Counted from the first letter of the stretch, positions 15,956-25,675 are shown. The stretch is DNA of 64,000 nt from CBDFNC01 sp965249895 (GCA_965249895.1 CBDFNC010000005.1:2666001-2730000), one strand, 5' to 3'. A program made the numbers and translations. Notes: a model not told the origin generated them from the sequence alone.

Positions 15956-16618
15956 TTAGAGCTCCAGCAACTTACGTAATTCAGCTTCTGTTAAGCTTGT
16001 TTCCCAATCGAAATCCTCCCCTTTGGCCAGGGCTTTTTGTACGTCGGGCCGGGAGGCCATCACATCCAGGTAGCGGCTGATATTCGGAAACTGACCGATA
16101 TCTTGCTGCTGCTGTTCATACGGCCTTAACCAGGGATAAATAGCCATATCTGCGATGGAGTATTCCCCAGTGACGTAATCCTTTCCTTCCAGCTGTTTAT
16201 TTAATACGCCGTATAATCTGGCTGTTTCATCGACATATCGTTTTTGTGCGTAAGGTACCTGTTCCGGTGCATACAAATTAAAGTGATGGTTTTGTCCCGC
16301 CATCGGCCCTAAACCACCCATTTGCCAGTTTAACCATTGCAGCACCTCGTATCGCTCAGACCCGGATTCCGGTAAAAAGGCCAGGTGCTTCTCTGCCAGG
16401 TAGGTTAAAATTGCACCCGACTCGAATACGCTGAAGCCATTCTCGTGATCAATCAGCGCTGGCATACGATTATTAGGCGCCACCTCTAAAAAGCTGGGCA
16501 AGAACTGATCCTCCAAGCTGGTATTGATCGGGATAATACGATAAGGCACAGCCAACGCTTCCAGTATCAAGGTGATTTTATGGCCGTTAGGGGTTGGAGA
16601 ATAAAACAATGTATACAT
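15956..16618 (-). CDS. Glutathione S-transferase, YfcG-like (nu class)
   Basis: 220 residues with the two-domain GST layout. The N-terminal thioredoxin-like half has YSPTPNGHKITLILEAL, PNNRMPALID and the cis-proline plus ESGAILTYLAEK glutathione-binding motif. The C-terminal helical half contains LQWLNWQMGGLGPMAGQNHHF, the stretch characteristic of YfcG/YghU enzymes, and YSIADMAIYPWLRPYEQQ. YfcG-type enzymes have disulfide-bond reductase and peroxidase activity with glutathione and act in the cytoplasm. It is a monocistronic gene, convergent with the chaperone pair. Confidence 0.9.
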   Translation of the reverse strand: MYTLFYSPTPNGHKITLILEALAVPYRIIPINTSLEDQFLPSFLEVAPNNRMPALIDHENGFSVFESGAILTYLAEKHLAFLPESGSERYEVLQWLNWQMGGLGPMAGQNHHFNLYAPEQVPYAQKRYVDETARLYGVLNKQLEGKDYVTGEYSIADMAIYPWLRPYEQQQQDIGQFPNISRYLDVMASRPDVQKALAKGEDFDWETSLTEAELRKLLEL

Positions 16619-16904
16619 TAGATGTCCTTGTTTAAGAGAGAGGTCTATAAACTTATTACTGCATCTTTATGACCAATTAATAACACAGTTCTAATTAGAC
16701 CTGCTATTCGATATTTTGCTTCACCTCAGTCTTGTATAAAAAACCACCACAGCAGCAGACCTATAGCCACCCTTTTTGGATGCAGACGCTGTAAAAAAAG
16801 GAGCGGATATGGTGAGCAGCGTGCTGTTCCTGGGTGGATATGCTGCACCTTGGACAAGAGTTTACTGAGTGCCCAGCTCAGACCGGAGCACAAGGCACAA
16901 TAAG

Positions 16905-17807
16905 CTAAAACTCATCATTTAACTTGCTGATCAACTCTTCTCTTTTTCGCAATCTTTCTACAGCCCTTTTTCCCAACCGCTTCGCAACCTCTATCAACAG
17001 GGTTTCCATCAGAAATACGGTAGACACCATACTATTGGTATAAAAACGGCTCTGAGTTTCCGCTAACAAGTGGATATTCGCCAGTTGCGCCAACGGAGAA
17101 TGGAAAGAATCCGTAATTGCCAATAAAGGAACCTCTATCGCCTTAGCAGCTTGCGCCAACAAGACAGTGGTACGGCTATATGGCTCAGACCCAAATACGA
17201 TCACCAGATCCTGAGTACTTGCTTCCGCCAACGCCGTGGTTAACCCCTCACCCGTCGCATTAACTATGCTCACACCAGGCCTGATCAGTCCTAATTCATA
17301 ATTCATCAAAATGGCTAAACCAAATGATTGTCGTGAACCGGAGATCCATATTTTTTTCGCCCGTAGCAAACCGTTCACTGCGCGATCCAGAAAAAGTTTG
17401 TCCAATGAAAGAGCAACCTTTTCGAGTCCAGCTTTCTGCTGCGCCAGCTGCTCTGAGATAAACCGCTCAGGCGAATGGTCACTTATAAGGTTTTCTGCCT
17501 GCCCACTGTAGTAACGCCCCGGCATTTTCATATCATCAATAAACAGGGACTGGAAAGCGTTAAAGCCGACAAACCCCAGTAACTTAGCCAACCTGGTAAT
17601 GGATGCAGGGCTTACTCCTGTTGTCATACTGAGCTGAGTAATATTTTGCGTGGCGGCCAAATATGGGTCATCAAGCATGATACACAGAGCCGTCAGGCTC
17701 CGTTTACCAATGCTCAACTTCACCTCACCTCGTTTAATCAATGAAGGTAAACGCCTAAGCTCAACCAAAGAGCTTGGAGGGAAGATTATTTTTTCATCGA
17801 TTTTCAT
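16905..17807 (-). CDS. RpiR family transcriptional regulator
   Basis: 300 residues. The N-terminal RpiR helix-turn-helix (about 25-85) includes ATQNITQLSMTTGVSPASITRLAKLLGFVGFNAFQSLF. The C-terminal SIS domain (about 130-270) has KKIWISGSRQSFGLAILMNYEL and DLVIVFGSEPYSRTTVLLAQAAK, where phosphosugars or other ligands bind in family members. It is divergent from the aminotransferase gene across a 193-bp AT-rich gap, so it probably controls that gene and the following M20 peptidase. The ligand is unknown; RpiR proteins next to amino-acid genes often answer to non-sugar metabolites. Confidence 0.88.
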   Translation of the reverse strand: MKIDEKIIFPPSSLVELRRLPSLIKRGEVKLSIGKRSLTALCIMLDDPYLAATQNITQLSMTTGVSPASITRLAKLLGFVGFNAFQSLFIDDMKMPGRYYSGQAENLISDHSPERFISEQLAQQKAGLEKVALSLDKLFLDRAVNGLLRAKKIWISGSRQSFGLAILMNYELGLIRPGVSIVNATGEGLTTALAEASTQDLVIVFGSEPYSRTTVLLAQAAKAIEVPLLAITDSFHSPLAQLANIHLLAETQSRFYTNSMVSTVFLMETLLIEVAKRLGKRAVERLRKREELISKLNDEF

Positions 17808-18000
17808 TCTTTAGAGCACTCATATAATTACCTTAATTATTAATTAGTTAAATGTTAAAGCTAAAAGGCAAACGGATAAAATGAAAATTTATTTTACTTT
17901 TAATATACACAATTGAAACTAATTTTCTCTCTTATAAGATGGTCTCGGTTACCCAAACTGCCCAACAAGCTAATACTGAAGGCCAACGGAATTTAACACC

Positions 18001-19263
18001 ATGAAGATTGAAGAATCCCACTTACAAACCATTTCTCACTCCGAAACCCTGTTAATCAATGAGCTATCTCGTTCATTGGAAGCTAAGGATCAAAAGATCT
18101 ATAAATTCGGCTTCGGTCAGTCCCCATTTCCACTGCCAGACACAGTGGTGGCGTCTCTGCAACAACACGCTTACCGCAAAGACTATATGCCTGTACAAGG
18201 ATTACCCGCCCTAAGGGAGGCTGTTGCAGAATTTCATAGCGAGCTTGATGGGGTAAAATGGCATTCAGACTGCGTACTTATCGGCTCAGGCAGCAAAATA
18301 CTGATCTATGCCGTAATGGCCGCTTTTAAACAGGCAGACGTATTACTGGTTTCACCAAGTTGGGTTTCCTATGAACCCCAGGCAAAAATATGCGGACACC
18401 AGGTTTACCGAATTCAAACCTCCTTGGAAGAACAGTGGCGATTAACGCCAGAAAAGCTTATCCAATGTTGTGAAAATAGAACCGACCCAAGTCTGCCGAT
18501 CATTATGGTGTTGAACTACCCGGGTAATCCGGATGGCCTCACCTATACAGCCAGTGAGCTGGAAAGTATCGCGTCCGTATGCAGAGACTACAATATCTTG
18601 CTGATCTCAGACGAGATTTATGGATTGCTGAACCACAAAGGTAAACACCAGTCCATTGCACGCTTTTATCCCGAAGGTACTATCGTCACCACAGGCTTGT
18701 CCAAATGGTGTGGCGGTGGTGGCTGGCGTTTAGGAGTATGCCATGTACCAGCGGCCCTGGGAGCCGGTTTAATGCAACGTATGGTCGGTATCGCCTCGGA
18801 AACCTGGTCCTGTGTGACCTCCCCCATTCAGCTGGCTGCGATCCAGGCATACACAAATAACCAAGAGATCCAGAGTCACCTGACTAAACAAAGGCGCATC
18901 TTAAGTCGACTGGGCAATCAGTGTGCAGAAAGCCTAAACCAGTCGAAGGTTATCACGCCTGCTCCCCAGGGTGGTTTCTACCTGTTTCCGGATTTCGGGT
19001 TATGGCGCGACAAATTAACTGCCCGTGGTATCACTACCAGCGGTGAGTTAACGTCCGCAATCCTCGAACAAACCGGTGTCGCCCTGCTACCCGGCGTCGC
19101 ATTTGGTATGCCTGAAACCAGTCTGACCGCACGTTTATCTTACGTAGACTTTAATGGCGAAAAAGCCCTACAGGCTTGGCAGCAAGATGAGGAACTGGAT
19201 AGGGTTACCGCTCATGTACGGGAAGGTATAGCTAAGCTAGTGGAGTGGATTAATCAGGATTAA
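18001..19263 (+). CDS. Class I/II PLP-dependent aminotransferase
   Basis: 420 residues of fold type I. Visible motifs are FGFGQSPFPLPD near the N-terminus, LIGSGSKILIYAVMAAF, LNYPGNPDG (binds cofactor and substrate), LISDEIYGLL (aspartate to the pyridine nitrogen), TTGLSKWCGGGGWRLG (Schiff-base lysine and phosphate-binding arginine), and a C-terminal arginine in TARLSYVDF. Enzymes of this class move amino groups between amino acids and 2-oxoacids. It is divergent from the RpiR regulator and upstream of an M20 peptidase. The three may form an amino-acid or acyl-amino-acid degradation set, which is inference. The substrate was not assigned. Confidence 0.88.
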   Translation: MKIEESHLQTISHSETLLINELSRSLEAKDQKIYKFGFGQSPFPLPDTVVASLQQHAYRKDYMPVQGLPALREAVAEFHSELDGVKWHSDCVLIGSGSKILIYAVMAAFKQADVLLVSPSWVSYEPQAKICGHQVYRIQTSLEEQWRLTPEKLIQCCENRTDPSLPIIMVLNYPGNPDGLTYTASELESIASVCRDYNILLISDEIYGLLNHKGKHQSIARFYPEGTIVTTGLSKWCGGGGWRLGVCHVPAALGAGLMQRMVGIASETWSCVTSPIQLAAIQAYTNNQEIQSHLTKQRRILSRLGNQCAESLNQSKVITPAPQGGFYLFPDFGLWRDKLTARGITTSGELTSAILEQTGVALLPGVAFGMPETSLTARLSYVDFNGEKALQAWQQDEELDRVTAHVREGIAKLVEWINQD

Positions 19264-19329
19264 GAGATCCCAACAACACCGGCAGCCGCACAGTAGCTAG
19301 CACCGAAATGGATTAGTCTAACGCTAATC

Positions 19330-19568
19330 CACCCTGAAAGACCGATTCTGTCATTCCCTCGCACGAGGGAATCCAGCGGCTTTACCGCGATCTCTGTGTG
19401 CGCTAAAAGTCACTGGACCGAGATGTCGGACCATACCAGGCAAGCTGAAAATGACAGGGAGTGCTGAGATAGTAGTGACTAACTTTAGGCCTTTGCAAAA
19501 CGGCAAGTTTCGCGTTTTATGAATATGACGGAAGAACAAATGTGTGGGTTTCAGGATGGACACTAGCT
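19330..19568. repeat. MITE-like dispersed repeat, copy 1
   Basis: A noncoding element between the aminotransferase and peptidase genes. It shares collinear blocks with 47179-47427: TTCTGTCATTC, TCCAGCGGCTTTACCG, GCTAAAAG-CACTGGA, CCAGGCAAGCTGAAAATGAC, GACTAACTTT and GAAGAACAAA. Its right end (19548-19568, GTTTCAGGATGGAC-ACTAGCT) is the reverse complement of the left end seen in the other copies. Terminal inverted repeats and no coding capacity suggest a nonautonomous mobile element. Confidence 0.65.
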
Positions 19569-19596
19569 ATTTGTGCCGAACCGTAAGAGATAAAAG

Positions 19597-20724
19597 ATGA
19601 CATTTGATCTATCTGAATACATCACAGAGCTGTCTGAACTGGTAAATATTGATTGTGGCAGCCATAACCCAGAGGGGGTTGCCAGAATAGCACACATCCT
19701 GGCGGCAAAATTTGAAGCCATGAATTGGCAGGTGAACTGGCATCAGCCGGATCACCCAAATGCAGGCCCTTGCTTACACCTCACCAATAAACCAGATGCT
19801 CAACACTATGACGTGATGCTCTGCGGTCATATGGATACTGTTTTTGAACCTGGCATAGCCGAAAAACGTCCCTTTCGAACCGACAATAAACGAGCTTACG
19901 GCCCCGGCGTCGCCGATATGAAGTGCGGGGTTCTCTCCGCTATCTATGCCCTAAGAGCCCTACCCGAACAAACCCTGGATAAGCTGGCTATCTGTGTCGC
20001 GTTTAACTGTGACGAGGAGATCAGTTCAGTTTATTCCCGCCCCTGGATTGAAGGTCTGGCCAAACGTAGTCGCATGGCCCTGGTATGCGAATCCGCGCGA
20101 CCCAACGGGGAACTGGTTAAAGCGCGTAAAGGCAACGCCAGGTACGAGCTGACTTTTCATGGTAAGGCGGTGCACTCAGGCGCAAATTTTCAGGATGGTG
20201 TGTCTGCGGTGAATGAGTTCTGTCACTGGAATTTAGCCATTAACCAGATGGTGAACCTGGATAAAGGCGCCACCTTAAATGTGGGTTTGGTGCATGGCGG
20301 CATCGCAGATAATGTAGTTCCGGACAAGCTAACCGCCGGACTGGACGTACGAGTCTGGGATCATGAAGCGCTAACGAGTATCCATCGTAAGCTAATGAGC
20401 ATGGCAGAAAACCCTTTTATTTCGGGCACCACAGTGGAAGTAAAGCGAACCGCTTATATTCCACCAATGCAACCCACGGCTGACAGTAAAATTCTAATGC
20501 AGTTAGTCGAACAGGCTGCAACTGAGCTGGGGGTCCATTTTGACTGGACCGAAGCCGGAGGCTGCTCAGATGCCAATAATATTGCCAACGTAGGTACACC
20601 AGCTTTAGACGGGCTTGGCCCCATTGCCGGAGGCTGGCACAGCCCACAAGAGTTTTTGGTATTAGATAGCATAGAGCCCAGGCTCAAATTACTGATACGA
20701 ATACTAGAAAAACTTGCTCATTGA
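19597..20724 (+). CDS. M20 family metallopeptidase, carboxypeptidase G2-like
   Basis: 375 residues, two-zinc M20 family. Metal ligands and catalytic residues are visible: GHMDTVF (His, Asp), GVADMKCG (bridging Asp), NCDEEISS (general-base Glu pair), CESARP (Glu) and GGWHSPQEF (final His). A dimerisation insert begins near YELTFHGKAVHSG. Relatives cleave the amide bond of N-acyl or glutamyl amino acids (carboxypeptidase G2, ArgE, DapE). No signal peptide, so cytoplasmic. It lies downstream of the aminotransferase with repeat copy 1 between them, so the original spacing was probably enlarged by insertion. Confidence 0.88.
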   Translation: MTFDLSEYITELSELVNIDCGSHNPEGVARIAHILAAKFEAMNWQVNWHQPDHPNAGPCLHLTNKPDAQHYDVMLCGHMDTVFEPGIAEKRPFRTDNKRAYGPGVADMKCGVLSAIYALRALPEQTLDKLAICVAFNCDEEISSVYSRPWIEGLAKRSRMALVCESARPNGELVKARKGNARYELTFHGKAVHSGANFQDGVSAVNEFCHWNLAINQMVNLDKGATLNVGLVHGGIADNVVPDKLTAGLDVRVWDHEALTSIHRKLMSMAENPFISGTTVEVKRTAYIPPMQPTADSKILMQLVEQAATELGVHFDWTEAGGCSDANNIANVGTPALDGLGPIAGGWHSPQEFLVLDSIEPRLKLLIRILEKLAH

Positions 20725-20749
20725 CCAAAGCCGCCAGAGGCGTTTGAGA

Positions 20750-21526
20750 TTATTTATAACGAGCGAAAATCTCGTCATGCAAAGCCTGTAAGGAGTTATC
20801 CTGCTCCATTTGCCGAAGCAGGTTTTCCAGATCAGGCAGGATTTTTACAAACGGGGATTTATTGCCGATATGCAGGTGCCAGGATATTTGTTCCATCACA
20901 TTAGGGATCTCAACAATATCACCGCGTAAAGAAAGCACTTTCAACTGATAATTAAGCAGTGCAGCCTGCTCTACATAAACATCAACCCGGTGAAACTTTA
21001 GCAGCTCAAGAAGCTTCGGTGAGTTAGTTACCTTAGTGATGTACTTAGCAGAGCCTAATTTTTTCCCGTGCCAGCCGGAGCCCAAAATATAACCATGCCG
21101 TAGCGGCTTAATTGCCAATAAGGCATCCAGAGTCTTCACCCCGGTAAGCTGATCCAGGTATTTATTACCCCTGCCCGTGTACAAGATAAAGTCGGAAATA
21201 AAGATAGGGTAGATAGCGTATTTGGTGTATTTCCCCCTCGCTAAGGTCGGTATGGTAAGGAAAGCATCTTTCACTCCGTTTTTAACTAACGCCTGGCACC
21301 TGGCCCAGGGGCAGACAGTATACTGAACCTCAATGCCCAAACGCTTGACCAGGAGTTCATCCAGTAAATCTTTCATAATTCCCTGAACCTGGCCATCCTG
21401 TTGCCAGGAAAACGGTAAATAGTTCTGGGCAAACACAACTTGCATTTCTCTCGTAACAACAGGAGCTGATAAACAACACAGACAAAGCGTGACTATGGTG
21501 TACTTGCATAAGCTGAGTAACTTCAT
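20750..21526 (-). CDS. Periplasmic solute-binding protein, family 3-like
   Basis: 258 residues with a signal peptide (to about residue 25). Then comes a two-lobed binding protein: MQVVFAQNYLPFSWQQDGQVQGIMKDLLDELLVKRLGIEVQYTVCPWARCQALVKNGVKDA, the usual opening of family 3 solute-binding proteins. Two mature-region cysteines lie close together (VCPWARC). No transport genes adjoin it, and many such orphan proteins act as sensors or have unknown roles. A GGAGGG ribosome binding site precedes the ATG. It ends 25 bp from the convergent M20 peptidase gene. Confidence 0.8.
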   Translation of the reverse strand: MKLLSLCKYTIVTLCLCCLSAPVVTREMQVVFAQNYLPFSWQQDGQVQGIMKDLLDELLVKRLGIEVQYTVCPWARCQALVKNGVKDAFLTIPTLARGKYTKYAIYPIFISDFILYTGRGNKYLDQLTGVKTLDALLAIKPLRHGYILGSGWHGKKLGSAKYITKVTNSPKLLELLKFHRVDVYVEQAALLNYQLKVLSLRGDIVEIPNVMEQISWHLHIGNKSPFVKILPDLENLLRQMEQDNSLQALHDEIFARYK

Positions 21527-21857
21527 CAGCCCTCCTTTCCTTCGCTACATAACAGTAATTTTAGCAGGCAGAAGCCGGCCTCTGTTCAAGGGAGTGGATT
21601 TATATTCGTACTAAAACTGGGAAAACCCAGACGATGTGATTTTTTCCTTCTGGATAATTTGCTAACCTGCTTCACTGCCTGAACCATAGTTCAGAATGAT
21701 CACCAAATTCACCTTGAAACCATCCTGGAAGTAACTGTAAAACAGCGCCTTGCCCTTACGACTTGTAGTCCCCTCAATACCTTTATACTCAGTCAGCAAT
21801 AGCGAGGCTTATCGTTAATCTCAATCGGTTATGATATGACTATAAAGAGGTTCCATT
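21527..21857. other. Intergenic region upstream of the small peptide gene
   Basis: 331 bp separating the solute-binding protein gene (minus) from the short exported peptide gene (plus). The right end contains TATGAT about 30 bases before the peptide ATG, a candidate -10 element. Nothing else was recognised. Confidence 0.4.
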
Positions 21858-22046
21858 ATGAAACGCACAACTTTTGCCCCTATCGCTGCTCTTTTTCTGA
21901 CTGTGTTCGCTGGAACTGCAGCTGCAAGTAATACCTGGGGTAATTCTGGCTGGGAGCTCAACCAACCAAAATCAACTCAACAGTCAGATCTAACTGCAGG
22001 GGTTTGGGGCAACAGCGGTGTCGACATTAACGGCAAGCGTTCATAA
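21858..22046 (+). CDS. Short secreted peptide with WGNSG repeats
   Basis: 62 codons with an AGAGG ribosome binding site nine bases before the ATG. The N-terminus is a clear signal peptide (MKRTTFAPIAALFLTVFAGTAAA), leaving about 39 residues. These contain two matching units, TWGNSGWELN and VWGNSGVDIN, separated by a Gln/Ser/Thr-rich linker. No family was recognised. The repeat, the signal peptide and the good start site support a real gene. A structural, signalling or antimicrobial role cannot be distinguished. The gene is isolated, with its own upstream region. Confidence 0.65.
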   Translation: MKRTTFAPIAALFLTVFAGTAAASNTWGNSGWELNQPKSTQQSDLTAGVWGNSGVDINGKRS

Positions 22047-22303
22047 CTCGCCAAAGCTGAAGACCTCTTACTGTGGACCGTTTTGCAATAAGGTGGTCGT
22101 ATCTTGCTCTTCCGTAGGGGGGACCCCGTGCCCGTATGTTCAACGCTCCACTTTATCGACTGCAACTACCAAGCCGCACAATCTCCTCCTCAACATACAA
22201 CTTCAATAACAGCATTTAACACCAGCAGATCCAGCTACTGTAATGGGGTGTGCTGTCTTATCTGCACTAATATTCTTTACACTCTGTCCATTACAGTATC
22301 AAC

Positions 22304-22675
22304 ATGGAATTAAACCGTATGTCAGCCAGAGCCTGGTTATTCACTCTAGCAATCCTGGTAAGCCAAGGCTGCTGGGCACAATCAGTCCCATCCGAGGTGC
22401 TCGCGCTAGAAGGGGAGTTAACATCTCAGGGCTATGATCCGGAAGCTGACTTGCTTTACCTGTATTTAACCGACCAAAACAATGATCACTTTTCTCTGCA
22501 TCTTGAGCCAGATCACCAGGGGAAAACAACTGTGTTGTTTAACGAGACCCACCCCTTAACTCAGCAGGATATCGCGTTCTTATTGCCTAAACTCAAAGTC
22601 TTATTCAAAAATACCCCCTCAGGAAAAGACCGGCTAGTCATAGGTATTGTGATAGAAAAAATACAGGCAATGTAA
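22304..22675 (+). CDS. Small exported protein of unknown function
   Basis: 123 residues. A second in-frame ATG is five codons in. The N-terminus has a signal peptide (ARAWLFTLAILVSQGCWAQ), possibly a lipoprotein-like cysteine but without a clean lipobox. The mature part is a single small domain with LLYLYLTDQNNDHFSLHLEPD and DIAFLLPKLKVLFKN. No family was recognised. It lies on the same strand as the short WGNSG peptide gene, 257 bp downstream, so linkage is uncertain. Confidence 0.6.
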   Translation: MELNRMSARAWLFTLAILVSQGCWAQSVPSEVLALEGELTSQGYDPEADLLYLYLTDQNNDHFSLHLEPDHQGKTTVLFNETHPLTQQDIAFLLPKLKVLFKNTPSGKDRLVIGIVIEKIQAM

Positions 22676-22827
22676 TTGACGTTACCATAATATATCTGGC
22701 GCTAGCCCTGAGTCATTTCGGTTTGCTTGCAGGGCCTGGCGTATATATGGATACAAGCCATAGTTATGGCCAACTCGGCAGGCGGCTTATGAAAACACCA
22801 ATTGCCGCCGCCTTACGAAACCTAACC

Positions 22828-23733
22828 TTACTGGCGCAGGATACGGAGAAAGCGTAACCCACAAATTCTGATATTCCCCAGTACGATGACATTACCCAAT
22901 AAGATAAATACCAGTCCAAATAAGCCCTGATTGGTCCACTGATACCCTTCAAACACACAGGATATAACGAGTGCCACAACCGGAGTTGCCACCAGTGCAT
23001 AAGCCGCACTATTTGGGCCGATACGCGCCACTAACATCAAATATACGGAGAACCCCAGCACAGAAGCAAACAGGGACAGGTATAACAGGGCGCCCAGATA
23101 GCGGGACTCACTCGGGATCACTACCGGCTCACCGGACAGCAAAAATATCAGCAATAAAACGCCGCAACCGTAACACATAGCCCATGCCGTTGAAGTAGTT
23201 GGTGTTATGCCTCGGCGACTATGCCGCAAACTAACCATGTTCCCCAGAGAAAATAGCCAGGTGCCTAATAATGAAAAAGCGACCCCCATTAACGTATCCA
23301 GCGACAATTGACTAGCGCTCAATTCAGCCCAAAACAGCAAGACTAACCCGGCAATACCCGATAACACCCCCAGCTTAAATCCTGTTGCTGGTTTCTTCCC
23401 CCAGAACAACTTGTTATGAAATGCGTTAAAAATCGTTATTGTCGACATCACCACTGCCACCAGGCCACTGACGATATAACCGGACGCAGTATAAAAAGCG
23501 ATAAAGTTCAGGGAAAACAGACTCACCCCCTGCAGCAGAAAATATAGGTGGTCCTGGCGACCTGTTTTTTCTAGTTTCCCCAATAAAGACAAGGCCGACA
23601 TTAAGATAAATGCAGCCAAGGCAAACCGGTAAAAGATAGATAGTGGCACGGGTACAGGACCCAATTGCCATTTAATGGCCAGCCAGGATCCCCCCCAAAC
23701 CGCAACAGTGATCATATATAATAAGATGTTCAT
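22828..23733 (-). CDS. EamA family transporter (DMT superfamily)
   Basis: 301 residues with ten predicted membrane helices in two EamA repeats. Family signs are the opening WGGSWLAIKWQLGPVPVPLSIFYRFALAA and the second-repeat start GVAFSLLGTWLFSLGNMVSLRH. The late stretch LYLSLFASVLGFSVYLMLVARIGPNSAAYALVATPVVALVISCVFEGYQWTNQGLFGLVFILLGNVIVL is equally typical. These proteins export metabolites, often amino acids or drugs. It is divergent from an AraC-type regulator gene 191 bp away, a common arrangement for regulated exporters. The substrate is unknown. Confidence 0.88.
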   Translation of the reverse strand: MNILLYMITVAVWGGSWLAIKWQLGPVPVPLSIFYRFALAAFILMSALSLLGKLEKTGRQDHLYFLLQGVSLFSLNFIAFYTASGYIVSGLVAVVMSTITIFNAFHNKLFWGKKPATGFKLGVLSGIAGLVLLFWAELSASQLSLDTLMGVAFSLLGTWLFSLGNMVSLRHSRRGITPTTSTAWAMCYGCGVLLLIFLLSGEPVVIPSESRYLGALLYLSLFASVLGFSVYLMLVARIGPNSAAYALVATPVVALVISCVFEGYQWTNQGLFGLVFILLGNVIVLGNIRICGLRFLRILRQ

Positions 23734-23924
23734 CGGCTTACTCTTTCCTGATAAATAAACCTCAGATTAGGAAGCTATGATGTGGAAATATGTCACTAAC
23801 TTGTGGAGGGAAACACGATCTTGCGGTTTTATTTTTGGTGTCCATTCTTCACTGAATAACGTGAACTTTTCTTTAATACCTTCCAGCGCTTGTCGCATAA
23901 TCAGCAAATGTTTACTCTCTGGGT

Positions 23925-24791
23925 ATGAGCAATTTACAACCCACCGCCTTCTCTCATTCCGGCGCGGATTTAAGCCGAGAAATACGACTGCCTGAAGGCG
24001 TACAGCTGGCACAATACAGTAATGGAAACGAGCACGTCTTTTATGAAAATGACAGCCAACATACCCTAAGCCTTTATCTCACTGGCGGATACAACACACA
24101 CCGTACCGATGAGCAGGGCCCTAACGGTGCTCCGGGTCGTTTTAGCTTAATGCCAAAAGACTCCTATTCCGCCTGGGATATCGGCGAACCACAACAATTT
24201 GTCCACTTGTATTTTGACGATGATTATTTAAAACGTATTGCCCTAACCACTTTGGATCTGGATCCCAGAAAAGTGCAGCTGCCTCAAGTCACCTTTCAGG
24301 AAAACAAAGGGTTAGATGCTTTGTTTCGCCATGCATTATTAAGCTGGGACTGGCAACAAGCAGAAAGTATGCTGGCACTGGAGCAGGCAACCCAAACCTT
24401 GCTGGTGCATATGCTGCACGGTTTAGGCATAGCGAAATTGAGTGGTCCAAGGCTGACGGCTGGACTGTCACCCAAGGTAAAGCACAGAGTGGTGGAATAT
24501 TTACACGCTAATTTTAGCCGCCAAATATCACTTAAAGAATTAGCCGACCTGGCTGAGCTGAGTGAGTTCCACTTCTCTCGTATGTTTAAAGTCAGTTTGG
24601 TGCAAACTCCGCAACAATATATCACCCGACTTAGAGTTGAGCAGGCTAAAAAATTACTGGCTAAACCCAGGCCCGTACTCGCGGAAGTAGCGCTATTGTG
24701 TGGTTTTGCCAACCAGAGTCATTTAGGCCGGTTTTTTAAACAATATACAGGGCTCACTCCCGGCCAATACGCCAAACATGTATCGGCCTAA
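23925..24791 (+). CDS. AraC family transcriptional regulator
   Basis: 288 residues. The N-terminal part is a cupin-like effector domain (about 20-170; LPEGVQLAQYSNGNEHVFYEN, GRFSLMPKDSYSAWDIGEPQQFVHLYFDDDYL). The C-terminal AraC DNA-binding domain has two helix-turn-helix units: RQISLKELADLAELSEFHFSRMFKVSLVQTPQQYI and LAEVALLCGFANQSHLGRFFKQYTGLTPGQY. It is divergent from the EamA exporter and probably regulates it. Its last four bases overlap the end of the convergent GlxA-type regulator gene. Confidence 0.9.
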   Translation: MSNLQPTAFSHSGADLSREIRLPEGVQLAQYSNGNEHVFYENDSQHTLSLYLTGGYNTHRTDEQGPNGAPGRFSLMPKDSYSAWDIGEPQQFVHLYFDDDYLKRIALTTLDLDPRKVQLPQVTFQENKGLDALFRHALLSWDWQQAESMLALEQATQTLLVHMLHGLGIAKLSGPRLTAGLSPKVKHRVVEYLHANFSRQISLKELADLAELSEFHFSRMFKVSLVQTPQQYITRLRVEQAKKLLAKPRPVLAEVALLCGFANQSHLGRFFKQYTGLTPGQYAKHVSA

Positions 24792-25633
24792 CAGCCCTTC
24801 CCCCCTTTAGCCGAAAACTTCCGTCGGTATTCCGTTGGCGACAACGCCACCGTCTTTTTGAACAAGCGACGAAGTGCATTTTCGTCGGAATAACCACAGG
24901 CGGCGACGATCTGTGAGAAACTCAGGCTGGTCGTTTTCAGTAGCATCTTGCACCTTTCCAGGCGAGACTGCTGAATATACTTTTGCGGGGTTTTACCCAG
25001 GTAATATTGAAAGCGACGAACCAAAGTTCGACTGCTCATGGCAACCTGGCTGGCCACATCTTCCACGGTAAAGTTGTGTGCCAGATTAGTTTGGATCCAC
25101 TTCTCCGCTTTTGCCATGGCTGAGAGCTCTTTGTTGCTTGGGGTTTGAGTTCGTTCGGGCTCTACCTCTTGGCTGATTTGCCGGGTCAGATATTCTCCAC
25201 AAACCTGTTCCATAAACTGGCTACAACTTTGCTGCCAGTCCAGCCTGGGTAAACCCGCCGTCGGGCTCAGATCCTTTGGCGAAGCTAGCTTTACATCATT
25301 ACTGATCAGGGCTGAGAGGCCATCCGCTTTCTCGCTCAACCAGTTATAAATTCCTGCTAACTTAGCTGTCTGCGCCTGCTCCAGGTAAGGGTTGTGATGA
25401 AAAATAACAGCTTCGCCAGGTTGTACGGATGCCAGGTCTCTTTCGGTATTTAGCTTGATGCCATTTGAACACTTGATTGGTTGCCCCCACATTGAAACCA
25501 ATTGAGCGTCAAAAGGCGGCAACAACCCATCTAATTTAGCCTGGTTATTGGCATGGCTTAGCATATCCAAAGGTTTCATTAACGCACTGGCCAAACAACC
25601 ATCATAAGCTAAGATATTCACTCGATACGCCAC
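24788..25633 (-). CDS. GlxA-type AraC regulator with DJ-1/PfpI-like N-terminus
   Basis: 281 residues. The N-terminal half (YRVNILAYDGCLASALMKPLDMLSHANN... to about residue 140) looks like the class I amidotransferase-like (DJ-1/PfpI) domain of GlxA-family regulators, though shorter than usual and lacking an obvious catalytic nucleophile elbow. The C-terminal AraC domain is complete: HNFTVEDVASQVAMSSRTLVRRFQYYLGKTPQKYIQQSRLERCKMLL and FSQIVAACGYSDENALRRLFKKTVALSPTEYRR. It is divergent from the fabF gene, with inverted repeats in the shared 147-bp gap. Confidence 0.85.
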   Translation of the reverse strand: MAYRVNILAYDGCLASALMKPLDMLSHANNQAKLDGLLPPFDAQLVSMWGQPIKCSNGIKLNTERDLASVQPGEAVIFHHNPYLEQAQTAKLAGIYNWLSEKADGLSALISNDVKLASPKDLSPTAGLPRLDWQQSCSQFMEQVCGEYLTRQISQEVEPERTQTPSNKELSAMAKAEKWIQTNLAHNFTVEDVASQVAMSSRTLVRRFQYYLGKTPQKYIQQSRLERCKMLLKTTSLSFSQIVAACGYSDENALRRLFKKTVALSPTEYRRKFSAKGGKGC

Positions 25634-25675
25634 AAACGCATTCCTTTACTCGAATTCTGATCCTAAGATCAAATT

